This document shows, piece by piece, positions 1 through 7,688 of a stretch of DNA of 64,000 nucleotides. The stretch comes from Cytophagales bacterium (GTDB lineage Bacteria > Bacteroidota > Bacteroidia > Cytophagales > Cyclobacteriaceae): the NCBI GenBank assembly GCA_017303805.1, contig JAFLBQ010000005.1, positions 124,001-188,000 of the forward strand, read 5' to 3'. The number at the start of each line of letters is the position of its first letter. Positions within the stretch are counted from its first letter, which is position 1. A program made the translations under genes and the position numbers. The notes beneath the pieces are model-generated. The model had not been told where the DNA came from. It was given only the letters and a program-made list of their open reading frames with translations, and did no database searches.

Positions 1-2
1 AA

Positions 3-1625
3 AAGGGGTTGAAAACGCTGGTGCTGGAGCGTGGCCGCATGGTTGAACATCCCAACTATCCTACCGCCACCAAAGACATTTGGGAGTTTCCCAATGCCGA
101 CAGGCCCACACAGGAAGACCTCGAAAAGCAGGGCGTTCAAAACCGAACCGGGTACACCATCCGCCAATCTACCAAGCATTGGTTTGTAAACGATTTGGAA
201 AATCCATACACCGAAAAAGAAGGCAAGCGATTCGATTGGATGCGGGGTTATCATGTGGGTGGTCGCTCCATTATGTGGGGCCGTCAAAGTTACCGCTGGG
301 GCGATTTTGATTTTGAAGCCAACTTGCGCGAAGGAATTTCTATCGACTGGCCTGTGCGGTACAAAGAAATTGCACCGTGGTACGATTATGTAGAAACGTT
401 TGCCGGAATCAGCGGCCAATCGGAAGGGTTGGATTATTTACCCGACAGCAAGTTTCTGCCGCCAATGGAGTTGAATTGTGTGGAGAAAGAACTGAAGAAA
501 TCCATGAAGGATAAATTCGGAAGGCTCTTAACCATAGGCCGGGTAGCGCACATTACTTCGCCATTATCGCATAACAATAGTGCGCAACGCGGCCAGTGTC
601 AGTATCGCAACTTGTGTAGCCGCGGTTGTCCATACGGAGCATACTTTAGCAGCAACTCGTCCACACTGCCGGCTGCGGCCAAAACCGGCAACATGACGCT
701 GCGCCCCAACTCCATTGCCTACGAATTGATTTACGATGAAAAGAAAGGCAAGGCTACCGGAGTAAAAGTGCTGGATGCCGAAACCGGAGAACAATTAGAG
801 TTTAAAGCCAAAGTGATTTTTCTGTGCGCCTCTACCATGGGCTCAACGTATATTCTGATGAACTCCATCTCCAGCCGTTTTCCTAACGGCCTCGGTAACG
901 ACAGCGATCAATTAGGGCGCAACATCATGGATCACCACCTGGGTGTGGGCGCCAGTGGCGAGTGGGAAGGCTTTGAAGATCAATATTATTTCGGGCGCAG
1001 AGCCAACGGGATCTACATTCCGCGCTTCCGCAACATGGGCAAAGAAAAACGCGACTACCTGCGGGGCTTTGGTTACCAGGGAGGCGCAAGCCGCCAGGGC
1101 TGGCAAAGTTTAATTGCCGAAATGAGCATTGGTGCCGATCTGAAAGAAGCCGTAACAACTCCCGGCAAGTGGACGCTGGGCATGGGTGGCTTTGGCGAAG
1201 TACTGCCGTATGCCGACAACCGCGTAACTATAAACCGTGATAAGAAAGATAAGCACGGATTGCCCACGCTTACGTTCGATACCGAACTGAAAGAGAATGA
1301 ATTTAAGATGCGTAAGGATATGGCCAACGATGCAGCCGAAATGTTGGAGGCAGCCGGCTTTAAAAATGTGCGCTCGTACGACAGGCCCAGTCAGCATGGG
1401 TTAGGGTTAGGCATTCATGAAATGGGTACGGCCCGCATGGGTAAAGACCCTAAGACTTCGGTGCTCAACAAAAACAACCAGGTACATGCTGTAAAAAATG
1501 TTTTTGTTACCGATGGTTCGTTTATGACTTCGGCCAATTGCGTAAACCCCTCGCTTACGTACATGGCATTTACGGCACGCGCTGCCGACTTTGCCGTAAG
1601 CGAATTGAAAAAAGGAAACCTGTAA
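3..1625 (+). CDS. GMC-family FAD oxidoreductase (5' end outside window)
   Basis: Large flavin subunit of a glucose-methanol-choline type dehydrogenase that oxidises a sugar or alcohol; the substrate cannot be told from sequence. The frame is open to the left edge and begins in KGLKTLVLERG, just after where the FAD-binding GxGxxG normally sits, so the true start lies upstream. A Cys cluster (C-x5-C-x3-C, RGQCQYRNLCSRGC, near 590-635) resembles that of sugar dehydrogenases of this family and may hold an Fe-S cluster; that is inference. The C-terminal GMC signature is present: HEMGTARMG with the catalytic His and NPSLTYMA with the Asn partner. It is followed after 20 bases by a gluconate 2-dehydrogenase subunit 3 homologue, and the two probably form one exported complex. 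Confidence 0.9.
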   Translation, partial: KGLKTLVLERGRMVEHPNYPTATKDIWEFPNADRPTQEDLEKQGVQNRTGYTIRQSTKHWFVNDLENPYTEKEGKRFDWMRGYHVGGRSIMWGRQSYRWGDFDFEANLREGISIDWPVRYKEIAPWYDYVETFAGISGQSEGLDYLPDSKFLPPMELNCVEKELKKSMKDKFGRLLTIGRVAHITSPLSHNNSAQRGQCQYRNLCSRGCPYGAYFSSNSSTLPAAAKTGNMTLRPNSIAYELIYDEKKGKATGVKVLDAETGEQLEFKAKVIFLCASTMGSTYILMNSISSRFPNGLGNDSDQLGRNIMDHHLGVGASGEWEGFEDQYYFGRRANGIYIPRFRNMGKEKRDYLRGFGYQGGASRQGWQSLIAEMSIGADLKEAVTTPGKWTLGMGGFGEVLPYADNRVTINRDKKDKHGLPTLTFDTELKENEFKMRKDMANDAAEMLEAAGFKNVRSYDRPSQHGLGLGIHEMGTARMGKDPKTSVLNKNNQVHAVKNVFVTDGSFMTSANCVNPSLTYMAFTARAADFAVSELKKGNL

Positions 1626-1645
1626 TCACACTTTAAGAAACGATT

Positions 1646-2239
1646 ATGAACCAACTAATGGATAGAAGAGAAGCCCTGCGCAAAACCGCGTTGCTGATGG
1701 GCGCTGCTGTTTCGGCCACCGCCTTTGCCGGAATTATGCAAGGGTGTAAGGCAACTCCGGAACTTACCTATGTGCCTTCTTTCTTTACGGAAGATCAGGC
1801 ACGCCTTGTAAGCGAGCTGGCACAAACTATTATTCCGAAAACCGATACCCCCGGTGCGAAGGAAGCCGGAGTGCCGGGCTTTATAGACCGGATTTTGAAA
1901 GAGTGCTATAAGAAAGAAGATCAGGATAAATTTTTGAATGGCCTGGCCGAGTTTGAAGCTGCGGCCAAAGCTGCTCATGGAGATAGTTTTATTTACCTGA
2001 GCCCCGAAAAGCAACTGGCCTTTGTGAAGGCGCAGAATGAAGCAGCCGTAACCGCGGTGCGTGCCGATGCCTCGCAGCCACGGCCGTTTATTCTTTCGGC
2101 AAAAGAGTTAACGTTGCTGGGCTTTTTTACCAGCGAGCCGGGCGCTACGCAAGTGTTGCAATACGAAGCTGTGCCGGGTTCGTACAAAGGGTGTATTCCT
2201 CTAAGCGAAGCGGGTAATGGAAAAACGTGGGCATCGTAA
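1646..2239 (+). CDS. Gluconate 2-dehydrogenase subunit 3 family protein, Tat signal
   Basis: Small partner subunit of a membrane or periplasmic GMC dehydrogenase, 197 residues. The N-terminus MDRREALRKTALLMG is a twin-arginine signal followed by a hydrophobic stretch and a Cys (MQGC), so the protein is probably folded before export and may be lipid-anchored. The body FFTEDQARLVSELAQTIIPKTDTPGA is typical of the subunit 3 family. In such pairs the flavin subunit usually has no signal of its own and is carried out with the Tat subunit. The gene is co-transcribed with the oxidoreductase upstream and ends at a strong terminator at 2258-2290. Confidence 0.88.
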   Translation: MNQLMDRREALRKTALLMGAAVSATAFAGIMQGCKATPELTYVPSFFTEDQARLVSELAQTIIPKTDTPGAKEAGVPGFIDRILKECYKKEDQDKFLNGLAEFEAAAKAAHGDSFIYLSPEKQLAFVKAQNEAAVTAVRADASQPRPFILSAKELTLLGFFTSEPGATQVLQYEAVPGSYKGCIPLSEAGNGKTWAS

Positions 2240-2257
2240 TTAATTTTTCTTGAATTG

Positions 2258-2290
2258 ATAAAGGTCGTGGGGTTTCTCACGACCTTTTTA
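2258..2290 (+). terminator. Rho-independent terminator after the GMC pair
   Basis: Arms AAAGGTCGTG (2260-2269) and CACGACCTTT (2278-2287) form a 10-bp stem with a short loop, followed by a T-run. It ends the GMC/subunit 3 operon. The stretch from here to 2440 holds only the leader of the next gene. Confidence 0.85.
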
Positions 2291-2439
2291 TTTGTAAGCG
2301 GTTGTTTGGTTGTAGCAGTGGGTGATGCGCATACCAGACTGCCGATGGTTATTTTGTACTTGCAAGCCCGCCTGCAAAGAAAATCCGTTATCTTTCAGTT
2401 TACGCAAACAGCGTACAAACTAAACAAGGCATTTACACT

Positions 2440-3381
2440 ATGAAGCAGACAATACTAGGAGCAGGTGGAGCAATAGGAATTGAGCTCGCGAAAGCATTGC
2501 CACACTACACATCTCAAGTTAGGCTGGTGGGGCGTAATCCCAAAAAGGTTAATTCAACCGATGAACTTTTTAAGGCCGACCTCACCAATCGTGAACAAGT
2601 TTTTAAGGCCGTTGAAGGAAGCGAAATAGTTTACCTGATGGTTGGTTTTGACTACAACACAAAACTCTGGCAGCAATTGTGGCCACCGCTTATAAAGAAT
2701 GTGATTGATGCCTGCCTGCAGGTTAATGCCAAACTGGTATTCTTTGATAATGTTTACGCAATTGGTGGCAACCATGTTAATCATATAACCGAAAACTCAC
2801 CCATAAGTCCTACAAGTAAAAAAGGAGAAGTAAGAGCCGAAGTTGACAGGCAGCTACTGGAGAGCGTAGAGAAGAGAAACCTAAAAGCAATTATTGCCCG
2901 CTCGGCCGACTTTTTTAGTGGTGTTAGGAAAAAAAGTATGTTAATGAATATAGTTTACGATAATCTTGCCAAAGGCAAAAAAGCGCAATGGTTTTGTAAT
3001 GCAAAAGTAATTCATAGCGTAAGTTATACACCTGATTTGGCAAAAGGTACGGCCATACTTGGAAACTCCGCGGAAGCATATAATCAAATCTGGAACTTAC
3101 CTACCGATACACAAAAAATAACAGGCGAAGAGTGGATAAACCTTTTCGCGCATGAACTGAAGACTTCCAACGCCTATCAGGTTTTGCCGGGTTGGGGAAT
3201 AAAAGCACTCGGACTCTTTATACCGATTCTTCGGGAAATGTATGAAATGCGGTACCAGTATGACAGAGATTACTATTTCGATAGTTCAAAATTTAACAAT
3301 TACTTTAACTACACCCCAACCAGAAATGCGGAGGCAGTTAGGCAAACCGTTGAGCAATTGAAAAGGAATGCCAGTGCATAA
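2440..3381 (+). CDS. NAD(P)-binding epimerase/dehydratase-like protein (atypical SDR)
   Basis: A 313-residue Rossmann protein. The N-terminal glycine motif LGAGGAIG (about residues 6-13) binds NAD(P), followed by LVGRNP and an acidic turn (FKADLTNREQV) as in extended or atypical SDRs such as the YbjT/NmrA group. No clear YxxxK catalytic motif is visible where one is expected (SPTSKKGEV), so catalysis is uncertain and it may act as a binding or sensor protein. It stands alone after a terminator and is followed by a weak terminator at 3402-3425. Base composition is slightly more AT-rich than its neighbours. Confidence 0.8.
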   Translation: MKQTILGAGGAIGIELAKALPHYTSQVRLVGRNPKKVNSTDELFKADLTNREQVFKAVEGSEIVYLMVGFDYNTKLWQQLWPPLIKNVIDACLQVNAKLVFFDNVYAIGGNHVNHITENSPISPTSKKGEVRAEVDRQLLESVEKRNLKAIIARSADFFSGVRKKSMLMNIVYDNLAKGKKAQWFCNAKVIHSVSYTPDLAKGTAILGNSAEAYNQIWNLPTDTQKITGEEWINLFAHELKTSNAYQVLPGWGIKALGLFIPILREMYEMRYQYDRDYYFDSSKFNNYFNYTPTRNAEAVRQTVEQLKRNASA

Positions 3382-3401
3382 GGTTGGCGGAGCCGGGTTT
3401 T

Positions 3402-3425
3402 AACATGCCCGTTGGGATGTTTTTG
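3402..3425 (+). terminator. Possible terminator after the SDR gene
   Basis: ACAT-G-CCC, loop GTT, then GGGATGT and TTTTTG form a 7-bp stem with one bulged base and a T-run. It lies between two convergent genes and would stop plus-strand transcription. Confidence 0.5.
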
Positions 3426-3470
3426 TTTAAGCTTATTGCCGGTTCTCTTTTCAATGCCTTCAGCGCACTA

Positions 3471-4907
3471 CTAAAAAATCTTTCCGGGGTTTAAAATACC
3501 ATGCGGATCGAAGACAGCCTTAATCCCGCGCATCAACTGCAAATTCACTTCGCTCATGGCAATAGGCATGTACGGGCGTTTGGCAATTCCAATACCATGC
3601 TCACCCGATAGCGTGCCGCCAAGACTTACCGTTAGTTTAAAAATTTCACCAATGCCTTCGGGTATGCGCGTAGCCCAGTCGTGTTCACTGATGTTTTCTT
3701 TTAAAATATTTACATGCAGGTTGCCATCGCCCAGGTGGCCAAAGCAAACGGTATTGAAGCCGTAGCGAGTGCCGATTTCTTTTATCCCTTTTATTAGTTT
3801 CGGCAGGTTGTTGCGGGGCACAACCACGTCATCCGACTTGGTAAGTGTGTACCAGTTTACCGCAGGCGAAATATTTTTGCGCACTTTCCACAGTTCTTCT
3901 TTCTGCGCGCTGCTTTCGGCAAACAATACCTCGCCACTTTCAAATTTCTCTACCACATTCATTACACGCTCGGCATCGCGCATCAGCACTTCTTCATCGT
4001 TGCCATCCAGTTCGCACAGCAGGTACGCGTCCATGCCGTCCACCAGCTTGGTGGTAACGGGGCTGTTTAAAACTTTCTCGCAGTATTCATACGTTTTGAT
4101 GGCGGCTTCGCGTTCAAAAAATTCCATTCCCGAAGGCATAATGCCTTCTACAAAAATGGCGGCAATGGCTTTGCAGGCTTCTTCGTTGGTAACAAAGGGT
4201 ATTAATAGCAACACATTTTTTTGAGGCAGTCCCCGTAGCTTAAAAACAATTTTAGTAATAATGCCCAGTGTGCCTTCGCTGCCGCACATCAACTGGGTAA
4301 GGTTGTAGCCGGTAGAGTTTTTTAAAACATTGGCCGCAGTCCAGATAATTTCGCCTGTGGGCAACACTACTTGCAGATTAAGAACATAGTCGCGCGTAAC
4401 GCCATACTTTACTGCTTTGGGGCCCCCGCTGTTGTTGGCCAGGTTGCCGCCCAAAAAGCAAGAGCCTCTGCTGGCCGGATCGGGCGGATAGAACAACCCT
4501 TTTTCTTTTACCGCATTTTGAAACACTTCGGTAATCACACCGGGTTCAACGGTGGCTTGCAGGTTCAACTCATCGATATTGAGAATCTTATTGAACCGCT
4601 CCATAGAAAGTACTACCCCGTGCTGTACGGGAATGGCCCCACCGGCCAGGCCCGTGCCGCCCCCGCGCGGAGTTACCGGCACCCGGTGCGCGTTACAGAT
4701 TTTTAAAATAGCGCTTATCTCTTCGGGCGTACCCGGCTTTACTACTACATCGGGTAAAAAGAGATAGTCTTCGGTTTTATCGTGGCCATACTCGGTGCGT
4801 TGTGCCTCTTCGGTAAGTAGAAAGCCATCGCCCACCACCGCCCGCAGCTCGTTTATTATTTCATGAGTGGTTGGTTTACCAACCTGAGATGTTTTAGCGT
4901 TTACCAT
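3471..4907 (-). CDS. FAD-linked oxidase, glycolate/D-lactate dehydrogenase type (GlcD-like)
   Basis: A 478-residue flavoprotein of the FAD-binding type 4 / GlcD family, which oxidises 2-hydroxy acids such as glycolate or D-lactate to 2-keto acids. The FAD loop PRGGGTGLAGG is near the N-terminus; the C-terminal domain carries FGHLGDGNLHVNIL and SGEHGIG, the metal/substrate and flavin-contact motifs. I start at the ATG giving MVNAKTSQ; a TTG at 4955 would add 16 residues but would run into the divergent NlpC/P60 gene that starts at 4933. No GlcE or GlcF subunit is next to it, so it may work alone. Confidence 0.88.
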   Translation of the reverse strand: MVNAKTSQVGKPTTHEIINELRAVVGDGFLLTEEAQRTEYGHDKTEDYLFLPDVVVKPGTPEEISAILKICNAHRVPVTPRGGGTGLAGGAIPVQHGVVLSMERFNKILNIDELNLQATVEPGVITEVFQNAVKEKGLFYPPDPASRGSCFLGGNLANNSGGPKAVKYGVTRDYVLNLQVVLPTGEIIWTAANVLKNSTGYNLTQLMCGSEGTLGIITKIVFKLRGLPQKNVLLLIPFVTNEEACKAIAAIFVEGIMPSGMEFFEREAAIKTYEYCEKVLNSPVTTKLVDGMDAYLLCELDGNDEEVLMRDAERVMNVVEKFESGEVLFAESSAQKEELWKVRKNISPAVNWYTLTKSDDVVVPRNNLPKLIKGIKEIGTRYGFNTVCFGHLGDGNLHVNILKENISEHDWATRIPEGIGEIFKLTVSLGGTLSGEHGIGIAKRPYMPIAMSEVNLQLMRGIKAVFDPHGILNPGKIF

Positions 4908-4932
4908 CAATGCAGTACCTTTGATTTCGGGA

Positions 4933-5430
4933 ATGAGCTTACCAACAAACTTCAAAATTACTGAAATAACTTTTCAATGGCGGTGGCTTTGCCTGCTCAT
5001 TTTATTTTTGTTGAGCTCGTGTGTGTCATCGCGTGTACACCAGCAGCGCGAACAGGTAATTACTACCGCACGCTCGTTTACCGGAACGCCCTATAAATAT
5101 GGTGGCACCACCCGCGCAGGCATGGATTGTTCGGCCCTTACCGGCCATGCATACCGGGCTATTGAAGTAGAACTCCCGCGCTCAGCCGATGCTCAGGCTG
5201 CCGTAGGAAAAAAAATTAAGCGCAAACGCGTGGCCCCGGGCGACCTGGTGTTTTTTGCCACGGGAAAAAAGAAACGCGAAATCACACACGTGGGTATTGT
5301 TACCGATGTGAATGGCCTTAGCGATGTGAAATTTATACATGCTTCCACTACGTTGGGAGTAGTGGAGACCAATCTGTACTCGGAGTATTACAAGAAGCGC
5401 TTCCGCAAAGCGCGCAGAATTATTGATTAA
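4933..5430 (+). CDS. NlpC/P60 (C40) peptidase lipoprotein
   Basis: A 165-residue envelope peptidase that cuts peptide cross-links of peptidoglycan. A basic N-terminus and a hydrophobic stretch end in the lipobox LLSSC (Cys30), so it is probably lipid-anchored. The NlpC/P60 fold follows: GTPYKYGGTTRAGMDCSAL with catalytic Cys66, ITHVGIV with His119, and FIHAST with His136. The ATG at 4933 is chosen because it gives a normal signal; a TTG at 4921 is possible. It lies 5 bases upstream of the glycosylasparaginase gene, so the two are probably one transcript. Confidence 0.9.
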   Translation: MSLPTNFKITEITFQWRWLCLLILFLLSSCVSSRVHQQREQVITTARSFTGTPYKYGGTTRAGMDCSALTGHAYRAIEVELPRSADAQAAVGKKIKRKRVAPGDLVFFATGKKKREITHVGIVTDVNGLSDVKFIHASTTLGVVETNLYSEYYKKRFRKARRIID

Positions 5431-5435
5431 CAACT

Positions 5436-6398
5436 ATGACAACAAGACGCAAATTTCTTCAACTGGGTGCTGTGGCTTCGATGGCATCGCTCTCAAAAGT
5501 GTTTGGTAAACCGGCACGGCCAGTTTCCAAACCGGTGGTAATTTCTACCTGGAATTTTGGTGCCGATGCCAACAAGGAAGCCTGGAAAATTTTATCGGCC
5601 AATGGCCGTGCGTTGGATGCCGTGGAAGCCGGTGCCCGGGTGCCCGAAGGCGACCCAAAAGAAAGCTCGGTGGGGCTGGGTGGTTTGCCCGATCGCGATG
5701 GCCGGGTAACGTTAGACTCGTGCATCATGGATGAATTTGCCAACTGCGGTGCCGTGGCTTGCCTGGAACACATCGTGCATCCGGTTTCGGTGGCGCGCAA
5801 AGTGATGGAGAAAACACCGCATGTTTTTTTGGTAGGTGCGGGGGCTCTCAAGTTTGCCCTCGATCAGGGCTTTAAAAAAGAAAACCTGCTCACCAAAGAA
5901 TCGGAAAAAGCCTGGAAAGAATGGCTGAAGACTGCGAAGTACAAGCCGGTAGCGAACATCGAAAATCACGATACCATTGGCATAGTAGCCGTAGATGCCT
6001 CGCAAAATTTATCCGGTGCCTGCACCACCAGCGGTATGGCGTATAAAATGCAGGGGCGCGTGGGCGATTCGCCCATTATTGGTGCGGCTTTATTTGTAGA
6101 TAACGAAGTGGGTGCGGCTACCAGCACAGGAGTAGGCGAGGAAGTAATTCGCATTGTCGGCTCGCACTTAGTTGTTGAATTAATGCGGCAAGGCAATTCG
6201 CCCCAACAAGCCTGCGAGTTGGCTGTTGGGCGAATTGTAAAAAATCAGCCTCAAAAATCGAAAGAGATCCAGGTTGGATTTTTAGCCTTAAATAAAAATG
6301 GTGAGTATGGAGCCTTTGCCTTGCAGAAAGGATTTACCTACGCAGTATATAGCAACGAAGTGCCCAACAAAATTTTTGAGGCGAAAAGTTATTATTGA
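5436..6398 (+). CDS. Glycosylasparaginase (N4-(beta-N-acetylglucosaminyl)-L-asparaginase family)
   Basis: A 320-residue Ntn-hydrolase that cleaves the bond between asparagine and N-acetylglucosamine, or related isoaspartyl bonds. The N-terminus MTTRRKFLQLGAVAS has paired arginines and a hydrophobic run, so Tat export is likely. The precursor is normally cut just before a Thr that becomes the nucleophile; here NHDT/IGIV places it at Thr180. SGACTTSGMAYKMQGRVGDSP downstream forms the substrate pocket. Bacteroidota glycosylasparaginases are often involved in glycan salvage, and the neighbouring envelope peptidase fits a role in turning over wall or glycoprotein material. Confidence 0.9.
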   Translation: MTTRRKFLQLGAVASMASLSKVFGKPARPVSKPVVISTWNFGADANKEAWKILSANGRALDAVEAGARVPEGDPKESSVGLGGLPDRDGRVTLDSCIMDEFANCGAVACLEHIVHPVSVARKVMEKTPHVFLVGAGALKFALDQGFKKENLLTKESEKAWKEWLKTAKYKPVANIENHDTIGIVAVDASQNLSGACTTSGMAYKMQGRVGDSPIIGAALFVDNEVGAATSTGVGEEVIRIVGSHLVVELMRQGNSPQQACELAVGRIVKNQPQKSKEIQVGFLALNKNGEYGAFALQKGFTYAVYSNEVPNKIFEAKSYY

Positions 6399-6410
6399 TA
6401 AATTTGAAAT

Positions 6411-6608
6411 ATGGAATCAGTAATAATTACTCCAAAAAATAGAAAAGAACTTAAGTTTGTTACTGAATTACTAACCAAACTAAAAATTCAGAACAAACCG
6501 TTAACCCTACCTGAAAATGAAAATTTGGGACTCTCTCTACTTATGAGCGATGTTGATCGCAAAAAGAAAGTATCAGAAAAAATTATTATAAAGAAGTTGA
6601 AAGTATAA
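6411..6608 (+). CDS. Small antitoxin-like protein (partner of broken RelE-type toxin)
   Basis: A 65-residue protein starting MESVIITPKNRKELKFVTELL and ending in a lysine-rich tail. The pattern (beta strand, a Lys-rich helix, then short acidic and basic helices) resembles the small antitoxins found before RelE/ParE toxins in Bacteroidota. Its stop codon overlaps the toxin start (TAATG). The region is visibly richer in A and T than the genes on both sides, which suggests transfer. The family call is by context and general likeness only. Confidence 0.6.
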   Translation: MESVIITPKNRKELKFVTELLTKLKIQNKPLTLPENENLGLSLLMSDVDRKKKVSEKIIIKKLKV

Positions 6609-6873
6609 TGAATGTTCAATTTCTTGATCAGTTTAATCGGGATGTAAACAGACTTCAACACGCTTAGGTGAAGAGAGCGTTATATAAACGATAGCAGAAA
6701 TAAAGTCGACTAATTCACTTACTGAAATCAAAAACATCAAAAAGCTTCAGGGTTTTAAGGCTGCGTATCGGATAAGAATAAGAGATTATCGGCTTGGGTT
6801 CTTTCTAACGGGAAATACAATAGAGTTTGCAAGAATCTTAAACCGGAAAAAAATCTATCGCTATTTTCCTTAA
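6608..6873 (+). pseudogene. RelE/ParE-type toxin, broken by stop and frameshift
   Basis: The reading frame starts with MNVQFLDQFNRDVNRLQHA and meets TAG at 6665-6667. After about 25 bases more in that frame, the rest of a RelE-type toxin is readable in another frame: EIKSTNSLTEIKNIKKLQGF, then AAYRIRIRDYRLGFFL, and RKKIYRYFP before TAA at 6871-6873. These match the toxin family's core (KAYRIRIGDYRIGF-like strand and the C-terminal aromatic FP end). A stop plus a shift of one or two bases separate the halves, so no active toxin should be made. The antitoxin upstream is intact. Confidence 0.75.
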
Positions 6874-6879
6874 CGGTGT

Positions 6880-7623
6880 ATGAAGATCGAAATCGTTGTC
6901 TATAATATTGAATCTGCGTTGAAAGCCCAGGAGGGCGGGGCTGATCGCATTGAACTATGCGATAACCCGGGCGAAGGCGGAACTACGCCCTCGTATGCCA
7001 TCATTGAATCGGTACGCCAGCATGTAAGCATGGATGTGTTTGTAATGATTCGGCCCCGGGGTGGCGATTTTCATTACTCCAGCTATGAGTTTTATTGCAT
7101 GAAGCGCGACATCGATCAGTGCCAGCGCTTAAGTGTGGATGGGGTGGTGTTGGGCATTCTTAATGCCGATGGTACCCTCGATAAAAAGCGTTGCAAAGAA
7201 TTGATAGATCGTGCCCGGCCGCTAAAAGTTACGTGCCACCGCGCATTTGATATGACGCGCGATCCGTTGCAAGCACTTGAAGATTGTATCGAGGTGGGTT
7301 TCGATAGAATTCTTACTTCGGGCCACCAGGCTACCGCCCACCTCGGGGCCGATCTGATTGAACAACTAATTCAATACGCCAACGGTCGCATTGCCATTAT
7401 GCCAGGCTCGGGTGTAAACGAAAACACCGTACAAGCGCTTATTAAAAAAACCAAAGCCACCGAAATTCATTTCTCTGCCACCGCTTTCCGCGAAAGCGCC
7501 ATGCAATATCGCAACCCGGCCATTGCCAGCATGGGTTCCGATGCCGGTGCAGAGTTTAAACTTCGAACCGTAGATCCGCAACGGGTGCGCCTTATCCGGC
7601 AATTAGCCGAAACAGCATTATAG
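6880..7623 (+). CDS. cutC: CutC-family copper homeostasis protein
   Basis: A 247-residue TIM-barrel protein of the CutC family, cytoplasmic, linked to copper tolerance in enterobacteria although its reaction is unclear. The hallmark N-terminus MKIEIVVYNIESALKAQEGG with DRIELCDNPGEGGTTPS is present, followed by MIRPRGGDF, VLGILNADG, CHRAFDM and ILTSGHQATA, all typical of the family. Length is normal. It starts 6 bases after the toxin remnant, so it may share its transcript with the genes upstream. Confidence 0.93.
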   Translation: MKIEIVVYNIESALKAQEGGADRIELCDNPGEGGTTPSYAIIESVRQHVSMDVFVMIRPRGGDFHYSSYEFYCMKRDIDQCQRLSVDGVVLGILNADGTLDKKRCKELIDRARPLKVTCHRAFDMTRDPLQALEDCIEVGFDRILTSGHQATAHLGADLIEQLIQYANGRIAIMPGSGVNENTVQALIKKTKATEIHFSATAFRESAMQYRNPAIASMGSDAGAEFKLRTVDPQRVRLIRQLAETAL

Positions 7624-7688
7624 TTTGGGCTTACCAATTCCAGAATTCCCGTATTATCAGCATATTTCGGTAATGTTAAATTAACGGT

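Noticed and set aside
2255-2443. 62-codon frame after the GMC pair
   Set aside because: It begins inside a terminator hairpin and has no similarity to a known protein.
4908-4955. TTG start for the GlcD-like gene at 4955
   Set aside because: It would overlap the divergent NlpC/P60 gene and adds residues without family match; ATG at 4907 is preferred.
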